Positions 1-13,500 of a stretch of DNA of 64,000 nucleotides are shown here, one piece after another. Numbering within the stretch: the first letter of the stretch is position 1; each line of letters begins with the position of its first letter. The position numbers and the translations under genes were made by a program. The notes beneath the pieces are model-generated. The model searched no databases. It had not been told where the DNA came from and was given only the letters and a program-made list of their open reading frames with translations. The stretch spans positions 37,523,017-37,587,016 of the forward strand of contig OW203763.1 in assembly GCA_934045905.1 (NCBI GenBank). Direction: 5' to 3'. The DNA comes from Leuctra nigra. Lineage: Eukaryota > Arthropoda > Insecta > Plecoptera > Leuctridae.

Positions 1-403
1 GGCACGGGATTTGGAGGCTCATGTTGTAAATGTTACACCGTCCATAGTGGTGTTGTTTATGGACGTTAGACTTAACGTTCACAAAGTATTTCAATTGTCC
101 TACTTGCCAGCTGACAAGATACATTTTAAAATCTAGTAGGGTTGCCAGATGAAAAACTTTGTCGAAAAGTAAAATTACAATACAAGCAGAGTTGAATTGC
201 TTGCTTGAGTTGACGACCTTGAAACCTACTGTCAAGCGATAAGTCATTTCTCTCAATTTTGAATATGATTTTAATTACTTTAAAATATCTGTAATGTTAC
301 CTACATACATGTATTAAATGTTAATAAATTGTTTTTAATAGATTTCTGGTAGCAATCTAATAAATGGTTTGACTTTTGGTTTGAAGGTCGTCATTCTTAC
401 AGG

Positions 404-734
404 CAGGCGCGTAGGAAGGGGGGGGGGGGAAGGGGGGGGGGGGGGAAATCCCCCCCCCCCCCCCCCCCCCTCTGATTCAATTCCCCTCCCTATGTTCTTA
501 TACATTTATGTGTCAAGAAAAAAATTTGCATAAAAAGTGTTAAAATCGCAATAAAATGCACCAAATTGATGCCTGAAATTCAAAATTTCCGGGGCTATGC
601 GCCCCGAACCCGCATTTTGCTGGGGAGCCCTCCCCCCAGACCCCCCATTGTCTCCGTAGTCATTAGTATGTCCAGCTCAAGTTATTTTACAATATTATTC
701 CCCCCCCCTTGCAAATTTAGTTCCTACGCGCCTG
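404..734. mobile_element. hAT-type MITE, 331 bp
   Basis: Ends CAGGCGCGTAGGAA / TTCCTACGCGCCTG, flanked by CTTACAGG (396-403) and CTTACAGA (735-742). Contains long G and C runs and a GGGGCTATGCGCCCCGAACC module also seen in the element at 36614-36914. The rest of 1-1369 shows no gene: it is LanB1 intron. Confidence 0.8.
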
Positions 735-1369
735 CTTACAGAGAATGGATTTTATAGTTTAATGACAAAACTGATGAAGAAGTTTTAGTGTTTTTCAATA
801 TAAATGTAATTTTTTAAGCAATTTGTGGATTAATTATTGAACATTACTGACTAGCCGTTTTGGCTACGGGGCTTGGTTTGTAGAAAATTGTATTTTTATT
901 TTGTGATTAATAAAAAATATTCAAAGTGAAACTGAAACATTAATGGGCAAAAAACAAATAAAATGCATGCATCTCACTAATTTCTCCTATTTGAATTTTT
1001 CTTAGACCTGCATACCACAGACCTATTCACTTGGTTACAAGCCAGTAAACCAGATTAACATTTGTGGTAAATTGTCAATCAATGGTTGTTGCTTTGATGT
1101 GGGGAGGGGGTTACATGAAGGGACAATCGAGAAACTGTTTCAAATAAACAACTTCAGGGTCAGCACTAAGTGATATACCAGGAGTTTTTAACATTATTTG
1201 GGTCATGCAATAAGGCCAAGAGTCTAACAGGCTTATTATTATACAACAGTGCCAACACTTTACTGAGACATCTGACTCAATAATCCATTTCAGTACACTT
1301 CTTGAAGTAAGATGAACGAATGACCTCACAGCTAGATTCATCCAATGTATTGTGGTGCTAACGGCTTAC

Positions 1370-1558
1370 CTCAGACGCCATGTTTCTTATTTCAGCAGGG
1401 GATGCCCCGGGAGTGTGGAAGAATTCATCCATTTGGTTCGCCAGATCTGCTCTCTCCTGGATCATATTGTTGGATTCGTTGAAAGCCAGGAGTGCCTTCT
1501 CATGCGCTGCTTTGGCCATTTGATGAGCAACAACTGTCTCTTGCTTCGCTTGTGAGAT
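1370..1558 (-). CDS. LanB1: LanB1 exon: coiled coil, last exon in window
   Basis: A 63-codon phase 0-0 exon, about residues 1473-1535: [48 protein letters not shown]. It corresponds to roughly residues 1470-1530 of other beta chains. Donor GTAAGC shows that more exons follow past the left edge. Confidence 0.93.
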
Positions 1559-4500
1559 CTGAACGAGAATCATTGAGAACACAAGTTAGGTATTAAAAAC
1601 ATGTACAAAAAATTCCAGGAACAGAAAGGATAATTGTGATATTGAAATTTGGGGAAACTCGACTTATTTATTAGGTAAATAATTTTATATCAATAAGTTG
1701 TCATGTTTTCACTTTCCCTATCAGAGGAACTCGATATTTTATAAGAAGCATTACAACCAATATTACACAATTTTCTTTCAAAAGGTTTAATATCTCTTTT
1801 TTACTGCAAAGAACAAGAATTAGTAAGTACTTCAACTAGTTCTCGTTCTTTGCAATAAAAAACTATTTCATTCCCTTATAAAATAAATGTGCTTGTAAAG
1901 GTAATTTTAACTTTGAATTACCCCTCGAAGTAGTTCTTCAGCCTTCACTTCTTTTTCTCTGATGGCTTTCTCTGCGTCTTCAGCATAACCCAGTGCTCTC
2001 TCGGCTTTCGTGACGGCTCCATTCTCGCAGGACAAACCACCACACACACCGCATCCAGCACCACCGCAGAGGACATCACATGGGTTTCCTCTCTTGTCGC
2101 AAACCTGATGGAAAGACAGGACGATGAGACACTGACAAACAGTGTACATTCACGTACAATACCATTGATATTGATGAATGGCATTGTCAATGTCACAATT
2201 GCAAATCAATAATATTCCTAGAAAATTTATCTGGATAATGCTAAAATCGATTAGATATTTATCTTCTCCTGAGTGTATGCACTACATTAAATAAAAAGTT
2301 AATACACCTGACACCTGTACATAATTCTTCATTAACAATATTTTCTAAATATTTCCAAAATTATTACCCCCACAATTATCTCACATAGCCCGAATAGCTA
2401 AGTTCGCCCAACCCTTATTTGTGGATTAATATAATACATAACAAATAGTAAGCAACTTCAGGCTCAGGAGAAAAACCATGAGTTTGTAAGATAATTTGGT
2501 AAAGACCAATTACACCAAATTTGATTTGAAAAAGTGTTACGTAACAAAACATGAAAATGTAGTACCTAGGTGATTAAGGGCCAGTCTTTCAATGCCTTGC
2601 TAACTTTTAAACAGTTTATTAGGACTTCTATTGCCATGGCAACAACCAATAACAATCCTTGAATGACCATTTAAAACTTAACTAATGGTTTAGCAGACTA
2701 TTAAAAGACCGGCCCTAAGTACATAAATACAGTACACAATAGGTACCTATGTATACAGAAGAAAACCTAATTTCAAATAAAATAAACTTAAAACATACAT
2801 ATCTACAACAAAAACAAGAGTATTTGGGCAAATACATAGATAAATCATTTTAAGTATTAAAATTGGATTTGATATCAAAATAATAATAGCTTATGGTCCT
2901 CATTATTTCATAAAACTACCAAGGACAATTGATTTTAACTTTTTAAGTCTTACCAGTTCATTGAGTCCAGGTATCTCCATTTCCAACTGTTTTAACTGAT
3001 CTCCCAGCACCACCAGAGAATTGTCATTGGATTCTTGGCCATCTCCGAACTGCCCTGCCGTTCTATTAACCAATGCTTCTGTCCGCTTGCACTGACGTTC
3101 TGCATCCGCTACTATATCTTGTGTTGCTTCTGCATTGTTGAGAGCCTTCTGAGAGCGTTGTCGGGCCTCTCGAGTCAAGTTCAGAGCTCCTTCAACGTTA
3201 GCCTCTTGCAGTTTAGTCGCATTCTCTTTCAAGCCGGCTTCCTTCGACTTGAGGTTCCTGATCTTGCTACGAACGTCGGCGAGCGAGAGATTAGCCAGGA
3301 AGATTCGTTCTGTTGTTTTGTCAAGAAGTTGATCAACGCCTTCGAGATTCGAAGAAGACTTAGCATGTTTTCCCCTGAAATAAAAGTAAAATAATTAAGC
3401 GAGCGGAGCGAGCGGCTCCACTTGACTCTTGCGGCACTTTCTCTGTGTGTGTGTTTTTTTTTTTTTTTTTTGCTGGTTCAACCCAGGCCGCACCGGTCAA
3501 CGTATCGATCTGAAATTTTGCACACACCTTCATCTCATACTAACTTAGACCTGTATAGTTTTTGAGAAAGATCCGTTCACAAATAAAAAAAATCGCGTTT
3601 TCCCATATAAATAGCATTGTAGGTTCGAGGAGTCCGTTGCGGCCGCCCGATGCACCCCATTCAAAACAACTCGGAAGCAAGCAGCTGTCTATCTATTATT
3701 GTTTGAATACGTAACAATTATTTCTTTGCGGTTAGATAATAGTTAAAGCAATACATGCGAGGTTATACTAAGGGTTTAATTTTATTATTTTTGAAGATGT
3801 AGTTAATAGGTATAGGTATTTATTGTTTATGAGAGTTTTAACATGCAGTCTTACTTCCAATCTTTTCAAAGGCTGAGCAAATTATTTGTAGACCGATGAA
3901 ATGTCTGCTTGATTGTAGAAATAGATTGGTTGGTTGATAATTGAAATTATGTTTATGAAATATTTATTTCATTTGTATCAGATACAATGCCTTAGGTTTG
4001 TGTTAGGTAAGCAATGTGCTAGAAGAAATAAGCTCTTTTATACGGAACGGCAAGTAACTGTTTGGATAATGTTTGCTCATATTAGCACTTAGATAATGGC
4101 CTATTTTGTGGTTTGAATCTCTGTATTTTTTATTTATAATAATTCCATAATACCTACGTACCTAAATACTGAAATAAATACACATGAGTGTGTATCATGT
4201 TGCAATGACTTGCAATAACTGTTGCAATAACTTGCAATGAGAAGCAAATTCAGCTATTTTTTATATAATTTAGTGGATCGTACTTCTAGATTTCAGTTGT
4301 TTTAGGTATATTATCGCCGGCTTTTAAGGAATTATGGTTCGAGGTTTTGCACGTATCCGTGCTCGCTTATCAACGCGTTACACAGAGCGTTTTCCTAGTA
4401 TATATAACACCTCCACAATTATCCCACATATACAGAATAGCCAGAATAGATTTAAGTATCGAAGTTTACACATGAGGCAGTTGAGGTATAAAATAGAAGA

Positions 4501-7500
4501 ACAGTGGGTACTACAAACTGAACGGAATTTATAGACTTGTGTGGGAAGAGGAAGAATTGATCACCAGCTATTATCCCAGGAGCTTTAGTCCAAAACTTAT
4601 GTTATGGTACATACTACATAACATTTTTTATAAACATAACATAACAGCTTTTTGTGTTTTCTTATGAATATACTATTTTTCCTTTCTAATGAAATGACTT
4701 GGAATAAATCAGTTTTAAGCTTTAGTAATATTAGCAGTTTTTTGTTTTTTTATTATCATCCCGTGGACAAGTACATAATACATGTATGGGTATTACATGT
4801 TAAAATATTACATGACAAAAATATTGTCAATTTTAAGTCCACAATTAATAATGTGTTACAAAACCCAATCCCAACATGAAAATATACCAGAAAACAATGC
4901 AATAACATAACGGCAATGAATCATAATGTGTCTCGTGATTTGATTACCTAAGATCCTCGACTAGTGCTTCGAGTCCCTCGAGGTCGTGTGAACTGACAGT
5001 TGTGTTGTCCAGAAGCTGCTTTACTTCGTTCAGTCTGTTCTCCATGATCTCAAACTCGTGGGTGTATGCGCCGGTAGCGCCAGTCTGCTTGATCTCGGAT
5101 GCCGCATGGATCACTCGTTCAGTATCCTCTGATCACACAAATTCACAAATACGATTTTAGATTACTTAATATTGGCATAAAACTTTGCTCTACGGCATTG
5201 TCTAAGGCATCACATTTTATACATTACAATAAGTAAGGATATTGACAGCTGTATAAACATTCCAGTCTTTACATTTAATATGAATATTTTTTTGGAAACA
5301 GAGTTTATGTATCCACCATTTTGTAAAATAATGTTCGTTGGACAATCTAAGTACAAGAGAAAAAATAGTAGATAATTATGTACTAGATAGGTGCTATTAT
5401 TTTTAAATATTGCATTTTATACATTACAATAAGGATAATGAAAGCTGTATAAGTATTTCTGTCTTTACATTTAATATGAATATTTTTGTGGAACTAGAGT
5501 AAATTTTCCTCCATTATGCAAATAATGTTTGTTGGACAATCTAGGTAAAAGAGAAAATATAGTAGGTAGATACTAGATAGGTACTACTATTTCTTAAAAG
5601 TGATTTTTTAAAAGGTATAAAAGTTAATAATTATTTAACTTTTTAAATTCAAAAGGTCTCTCAAAAATAAAATAATCTGTAAATCAACAGCTTTAGTATC
5701 AATGTTCAATGTGACATTTAGTGACAAACCTCTGAGCAAGTCCAATATCCTGTCCCAGTTGTCGAAGCATTCTCCGCATGGACTGCAGTGGGGTGCTTGT
5801 CCGAGATAGCCACGAGCACATTGGTCGCACTTCTCCCCGCCAATGCCCATCATGCACACGCAACTGCCGTTCTCGCGGTGGCATTGCTGTGTGGCTGAAC
5901 CGTCCAAATTGCAGTTGCACGCTGCAAACAAAACATTCAAATCAGACACAAATTTAGGAATTACTTACAAAACTTTCAATAGCACTGGGTTCTGTCCAAC
6001 ATTATTGATTGCATGCATTACAGTATAGCATTATCTGTGTTATATCAATGTATAGTGAAAACATTTAAAATTAAAATTCAGACAAAGGTATACAACTATA
6101 TCTCAATAAAGCATTCTGGTATATACATATGTAGGGTCAACTTTAAGAGAAAGGTAAACCCTTGCAGTTAGATTATTTGCATGACTGGTTTAGCAGCATT
6201 GCCAGTAGGTAGAGACCTCCTGTATCTAGGCAACACAACTAACGCAGCTGTACTGTGGTGTAAGTACAGGGTTTACCTTTCACTTGCAGGGGAGTGTACC
6301 TATGTACTATGTAGGTACCAATTCAATTGGTTGGTGTATTGATGGATGTTGTAATTGCTGTACAATATCCTCCCACTTCTAAAAATCCTAATATTTCCAT
6401 CGTAAGCAACAATAACACACAAAAAATGACAAATGTTGTACAAATCAAATCAATGTCCTCTTGAGTATTATCCCGCTTTTGAAATTTCTAAATATGGTTA
6501 CACTAATCAAATGGCATGTTATTAACCCTTTCAGGTCCATTTAGCGCTAGGGCCTACTCCCCGTTCAGGTCCACTTAAATTTGCAGGGAATTTGACAACA
6601 ATAGGAAAACTTGTTTTACAGCTCATTTCATTCATCAAATAAAACTTTATACTATTATAAAACTTAGATATAGTATGCACCTATATACTAAAGTAACTCG
6701 ACACTAAAATAACCCTAGTTTATGGACAGTAACAGGAATATTTATTGAAATAAGTTTAATCACGGCAATCCGCCAACAACAATCTCACTTTCATTGTTGG
6801 AAATTTTATCAACAACACTATATTCTTCTTCAGAAACTTATTCATTGTAATAACTTGAGTATCTGTTGTCAATTTCATCATCACTGAATGAATAATCCAC
6901 AGCCTTCTCGACAGTCACTTCGTTCTCTGGGTAGCTGCCTGTCGACCGCCGATTCAAACTATGACGTCATCGGGTTCTTGCACGGCCGGGAGCGCTACTC
7001 CAGGCGGGGTGGCAATAAAATGAACTAACCAATAGTTCATTCTCATAAAATGAACTAACCAATAGTTCATTTTATTGCCACCCCGCCTGGAGTAGCGCTC
7101 CCGGCCGTGCAAGAACCCGATGACGTCATAGTTTGCATCGGCGGTCGACAGGCAGCTACCCAGAGAACGAAGTGACTGTCGAGAAGGCTGTGGAATAATC
7201 ACTACGAGAATCATGTAAATAAACGTAATAAACATCATGCCTCAACTTCTTCCTAGGCGCCATTTTGAACTTTTGAGGGTGGTTTCAGAAATTAAAATAT
7301 CTTTTCAATCCATTTAGAACTAGTTTAGAAGGCCGTGACATCGTTGGCTCAATAGGTAAATAAGTCATCTAGTACAATTAAACCACAATAGATGGCGTTT
7401 GTGCTATCTTTAGCTGGAATTTCAGCGCAAATATGGTTGTCGGGTCACACCCGCCATTGGTCCACAACTAATATTTTACAATGTCGGGGCTCTCCCGCCA

Positions 7501-10500
7501 GAGGACCGCAAAGGGTTAAATTAAATTCTCTTTTATCACAAACTAGCAATGTTTGCGTGGCATATTTCACCACCCAGAGCCATTCTTATATCTGAATTCA
7601 GTATCTCAGAGGTAAAAGGCCCTATATCCACTTCCATGATTCTTGAGGTGAGCTATGAATTTGCCTTCATCCAATCACATTGTAATGATGACACCCGTCA
7701 TTTTGTAAGAGAATACTTTAATATAACTCTATTTGTTCACATGAGTCAAATGGAAATTGATAGAGCTTAAATACATGATTCCAAAAGCAAAGCAAAATCG
7801 AGAAAATAAACATCGAGCTTTGTGAGGTATAAAACCGTAACGTGACGTAGCAAGATATGCCACCACTTTGCTTGAAACTGTGCTATTGTACTTACCATGA
7901 CATTGGATGGTGGGATTACCCCAATGGTTGTCTTGGCATTGATTACACCTTCGTCCTCCAAAGCCAGGATTACATTCACATTGGCCGTCATACTGCAAAC
8001 AATACCAAATCACTGAAATACTGATTTGCAATCAAGTGGATCCCATTCACATGTATGCACAACACACATTACTGAGGCACCTTGATAAAGATACCGACTT
8101 ACAATGAACACAGGACACCGTGTATAGAATAGAAAATTCAAAATTGTAAGATTCACACTTGAGAATTGAAATACGTACCATTGATGGCATTTCATTTTCA
8201 AATGTGATAGCTAGGACTTACAGTACTTACGTATTAACTCGTGTATAAGACGCAATTATATGTCAATATTTTGATTCTGTAAACAGCCCTTCGTCTTATA
8301 CTTGCATACCAAGCTTTTTTCCCAGTAAATCCAAGGTGGATGTTTGTCAACAGAGCTGTGGTAGACTGTCTCATGTTGTCTATCTCTGCCTTTCCCTCTC
8401 ACTCTGTCTGGACTACTCATACTGTGTCTGGACACAACACTATTAACATATTAAATTTGTGAAACAAAATGTTTTCCCTTGCATTTAGATCAGGAGACAA
8501 AATATATGTACGTCTGAAAAACATTGCTCTGACAGACATAAAATAGACTAAACACTGTTGAATGGTGATCTTAATGGAAGGGGAGGAGAGGAGTTGGGTT
8601 TGTTTTGGAATGCAGAGGAAAGGCAGGTGCGTGCCTCTTAGAGCAAGCAACAGCTGCTGGGAAGAGACTCCCCTCCCCCCTTTCTCAGAAGCAGGAAATT
8701 ACTGTTTGTTTACAACAAGTTGGCCATGATTTTCATTCAAATAGCTCAGTTAGCTGGAAAACCAACATTTAGATGGATATCATGTATACAAACACACAAT
8801 GTTTTTTATCATTTTACTGCGTCTTATACACGCATGCTAAGTGTTTTCTTAAAATAGACTTCTCAAAACAAGGGTGCGTCTTATACACGAGTTAATACGG
8901 TACTCTAGTAAACCCCATTTGGTCAATGTTGACATCAAATGAGAAATGAAGGACTAGGTAGCTACCACTGATACATAACTCGTAGATTGCGTATCAATGC
9001 TATGCAAGTAAAGTCAGCATTTTCTAAGTCGCCGCCGTAATAACTTTCTGGATTTGTAACAAATTATAACTAATGTAACTAAAACAAGTTTAATGACTAA
9101 TGCAATAATTCAGTTGATTCAAAGTTTTTTTAGAAAAGATTCAGATCTTGTAAAAGGCTGTTATAAATTGATGACCTTGAAAAGGAAAATTTTAGGAAAA
9201 ATTTTCAACTGTATTTTCGGATTCACTGGGACTAATGCTGGCGGGATTCAATGCGCAATCCACGCAACGAAGTGGAAGTACATGGAGATCAGTGGTTGCT
9301 ACTCACCAGATTGCACTGATCAGCTTTTGAGCCCACTGAATCGCAGTCGCAAGCTTCACATCCAAGTCCACTAGCGATCTTCCAGTGGTTGACCTCACAT
9401 TGGTCGCAGTCCCGGCCGATAACGTTAGGCAGACATTGACACTGTCCGTTGAGACGATTGCAAGGCTCAGCAGAAGCGTCCACACCAAGCACATTGCACG
9501 TACATTCTGAGAGAAACAACAAAAACGTCAACACAAAATGAATGGAGTGGAGTGGTTTTATGAAGAATTAATAGGATTTTCAATTACTTTTTCATAACTT
9601 TATAACTAGAAACGCAATTTCAGTAAATCCTGCCTAACACATTTAAACAATAAACTGTCAATGGTAAATTCAATGACAAATTGAAAGAACAAAACTGTGT
9701 TTACAAAAAGGTACTGTAAATTACTTAGTTTTAACCAAATTGTACATACATATATTGAAAAGGCTAAAGTAAAGTACTGAAGAAGACCTATTGAAAATAC
9801 AAGTACATATGCATGTACTAGCATAAACTTAGCAGTACAGTATGTAATCTATTCTGCTGTTCCAACTATAAAGAACCCAAGTGACACTTTTGAAATTGTT
9901 GAGTTATTGATATTGTTGAAATCAGCAGATCGTTTTCTGTCTATTGTGCTTGTAAAGAATGCCCAAAGTTCACATTTAGTAAGTTAAAACTGGAGTAAAA
10001 GTTGTGGATTTAGCCAATGGCAAAGCAGAGATTCAAACTTGCTTTGGCCGATTACTCAAAACAGGTTTCATTAGAAGCTTTATGGTTGGTAGTGGTATGG
10101 CAGTTTGTATTGTACTTTGTCGATTGCTGTAATTATCAAATAAATAAATAATCCTTGTCTTCTCAATTACCGTTGCAGTTCTGGTTGACTGCGTCACCGT
10201 AATAGTTGGCCTTGCATATGTGACAGTTGAATCCTTCCGTGTTGAACAGACAGTTGACACAACGGCCAGTTTGCAGGTCGCAGTTGCCGGGCCGCGTGAT
10301 GTCGATGTTGTTGCTGCAGTTGCATGACCTACAAGAGCCTCCAGCTGTCTCGGGGTTGCCGTAATAATTGTCGGCACAGACATCACATCGAGAACCTGCA
10401 AACAAAAACGCAATCATAGTCGAATGTAAAGACTTAAAGTCATACAGATTATGAACTAGGTAGTTTGTGATTATGGATCTGTCACAAACTGTAGGATATT

Positions 10501-13500
10501 AAATTAAATGTGCACTAACTTTTAACTAATTTCTAAGTTGCCCCCCTCCCCCGCCTCTAGCAAATGAGGGTCCAAAGCACATAGGCCGAAAATGGTTTGA
10601 TTTCGAGATTGTACATTTTCGCATCTTTCTAAGGATTTTGAGAACTTAAAGTATCAATTGAAATTATGTACATATTAGGGATGTCGGCAGGTACCCGGGC
10701 GGTTCCGGGTAATCAATTACTCGGGTAATAAATAATAATCGCGGGTACAAAAAAAAATTTTTTTTTTTTTTTAGAGTGTAGCTGAAAGACATTTGTTTAC
10801 GCACAGTTATCAGCTGCGTCTCAAGGGGAAGCTCTACGACCTTGCTTGCTCTGGGGGGTGAGAGAGGAATGGGGAAGGAGGGGTGAAATCATGTGTCAGG
10901 AGTAGGAAGCATGGGAAAAATGCTTCTGTATTTTTTTTTCAATCACACTGTAGCACAGTGAAAAAGTTGAGTCCTGGGTAGAAAGGTGCACAAATTAGTG
11001 TTTTCTTATGATTGAAGTTGTTAGTTATAAAAGAATGTTATCATGTCCTGTCCTGTTTTCTCAAATTCTTTTCAAGGACAAGAAAGTCATTTTCTCCTCT
11101 CACGCAGCTAAGTGCCATGTGTTTATTTACCTTAGGGATGGAGAAAATATCGATATATCAATATATATCGATATCAAAAAAATATCGAAATATTGATACC
11201 TGAATATATTGAATATCGATATATTGAAATATCGAAATATCGATATATCGATATATTGAAATATTGAAATATCAATATATTGAAATATCGAAATATTGAA
11301 ATATAGAAATATCGATATATTGAAATATCGAAATATTGAAATATCGATATATTGAAATATCGATATATTGAAGCCTTACCGCATGATACAATTATGTTCT
11401 TAATGTTCAATTATGTTCTTAAGAAGAACGAAGAGGAAGAGCCAAGCCTGGCCAGCTAGCTTAGGAGTCCGGGCCCTAGTAAATGGTGGCCTCGCCACCC
11501 CCCGACCCAACTCTTGGAACCGGGAGGAAGATTATTATTATTATAATTGAAGTTTATACCTACTATGGCAAAATAATTCATATTTGCAGTGCAGCGTTTA
11601 CTAGATTTATGGACAATTTCTCAGATTATTCACATTTTCTTTCTTATCTGGCCGGTGACCCTATATTTTGGAACGGCTGTGTTATTTCTTTTTACATTTT
11701 CTTTTGAAATTCCTAGCAGTTTTAGGAGCAATTTAATACATACATACGATATATCAATATTTCCATACCTATACATCTAAATATTATTTCCATATCAATA
11801 TTTCGATATTTCAATATATCAATATTTCAATATATCGATATTTCAATATATCGATATATCGAAATATCGATACTTCGATATTTTAATATATCGATATTTC
11901 GATATTTCAATATTTCAATATATCGATATATCGAAGTATCAATATATATCGATATATAATGATATCGATAATCGATATCAAAATCCAAGTTCGCTCCATC
12001 CCTAATTTACCTGAACCCCTACCCCCTTACCTAGCCTCCCTCCACCAAAAAAAAAAAAAAAAAAAAATTATAGGGGGGGGGGGGGTTTAATTACTCGATT
12101 CCGACTTGAGTATTTATGATGGGTACCCGATTCCTGATTTTTGGACCCGCCGACATCCCTAGTACATATATAAATTAATCAACACCAAATATCTTTAAAA
12201 GTGCTATAGAGCGATTTTTAACATAATTCAACAATTATTTACTTACTATATAAGGTACAAGGGTAGTCCCAAAAGTACCCGACCTGACGTATAAATGGTG
12301 GTTATTGTTTAAAAATAATAACTATGGTAGAAATAACCATCCTTATCAGGCTTAAGTTTTAAGTTTGATGACCCTACGTTGTGTAGTATTTGTTTAGCAG
12401 CCATCGGGAGTGAACGTTCTCAGTGACTTTGTAAACATTGGTCAAAAATGGAAAAATTCGGTCAACGTTATGTGATCCAATACTTTCATTTAAAAGGTCT
12501 CAGCCCAACGAATATCAAAGCCGAGCTAGATTCCACTCTGGGGGAGTCTGCTCCTTCGTTTACAACTGTAAAATATTGGGTGGCAGAGTTTAAACGACGT
12601 CGTACGAGGTGCCAAGACGAACATCGCAGTGGTCGACCAAATGAGGTGACAGCGGCAAGGTCATGTCGTCAGTTTTTTGGGATGCGAGGGGGATAATTTT
12701 AATTGATTAACTTCAAAAAGGAAAAACAATCAACGGTAAATATTATGCGAACTTATTGCAGCGTTTGAGTAACGAAATCAAGAAAAAACGGCCGCATTTG
12801 GCGAAGAAGAAAGTGTTGTTTCATCAAGACAATGCACCAGTTCACACATCCTTCAAAGCGTTGGCCAAAATCAATGAGTTAAAGTTCGAATTGCTTCCTC
12901 ACGCACCCTATTCGCCAGATTTAGCCCCCTCGGATTATTTTCTGTTCCCAAACTTAAAAAAATGGCTCGGTGGTAAAAGATTTGCCGACAATAGGAGGTG
13001 GAGTCTGCTGTTGATGGCTATTTTGAGGAGCTCGACGGTACTCACTATAAACAGGGTATCGAAGCAATTGAACATCGCTGGGAAAAGTGTATCGAGCTAA
13101 AAGGAGACTATGTTGAGAAATAAAAATATATTTTCCCAAAAAATTGTGTTTTCTTTGTTAGGTCGGGTACTTCTGGGACTACCCTCGTATATACTATTTG
13201 TAAAATTGGGACTCTGTGTGCGTGGCACCCTTCAACTTTCAAACTCCCCAACCTGTGCGGGCCGGGCACAGATTACATATCCACCTAGGACGAGCCCTGC
13301 TGCTGCATGAATGCAAATGTGCAGTGAATATGCAAATTCACTTTACATCACAAATTCGTGATAATGGAAGATTCAAGAAAGGTTTTATAATTTCCTGTTT
13401 TTTCGTAACACAGATATTAATACAATGTTAAAAATAGTTTCCCGGGAGTTCATTGAGAGGAATCCTTGAAACAATTCATTCACAAGCTTAAATTGAAGCA

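Larger units (their letters stand above)
10676..12161. mobile_element. hAT-type non-autonomous element (outer), 1486 bp
   Basis: Ends TAGGGATGTCGGC and its inverse, flanked by the 8-bp duplication GTACATAT (10668-10675 and 12162-12169). Subterminal GGGTACCCG and poly-A/T tracts. No transposase. It is interrupted by a second element at 11133-12004. The 8-bp duplication and TAGGG ends fit the hAT superfamily. Confidence 0.85.

Noticed and set aside
1111..1341. 76-codon minus frame left of the last LanB1 exon
   Set aside because: Does not continue the coiled coil, lacks heptads and splice sites. Ordinary intron.
4334..4534. 66-codon plus frame
   Set aside because: Overlaps the Helitron-like terminus; composition like non-coding repeat.
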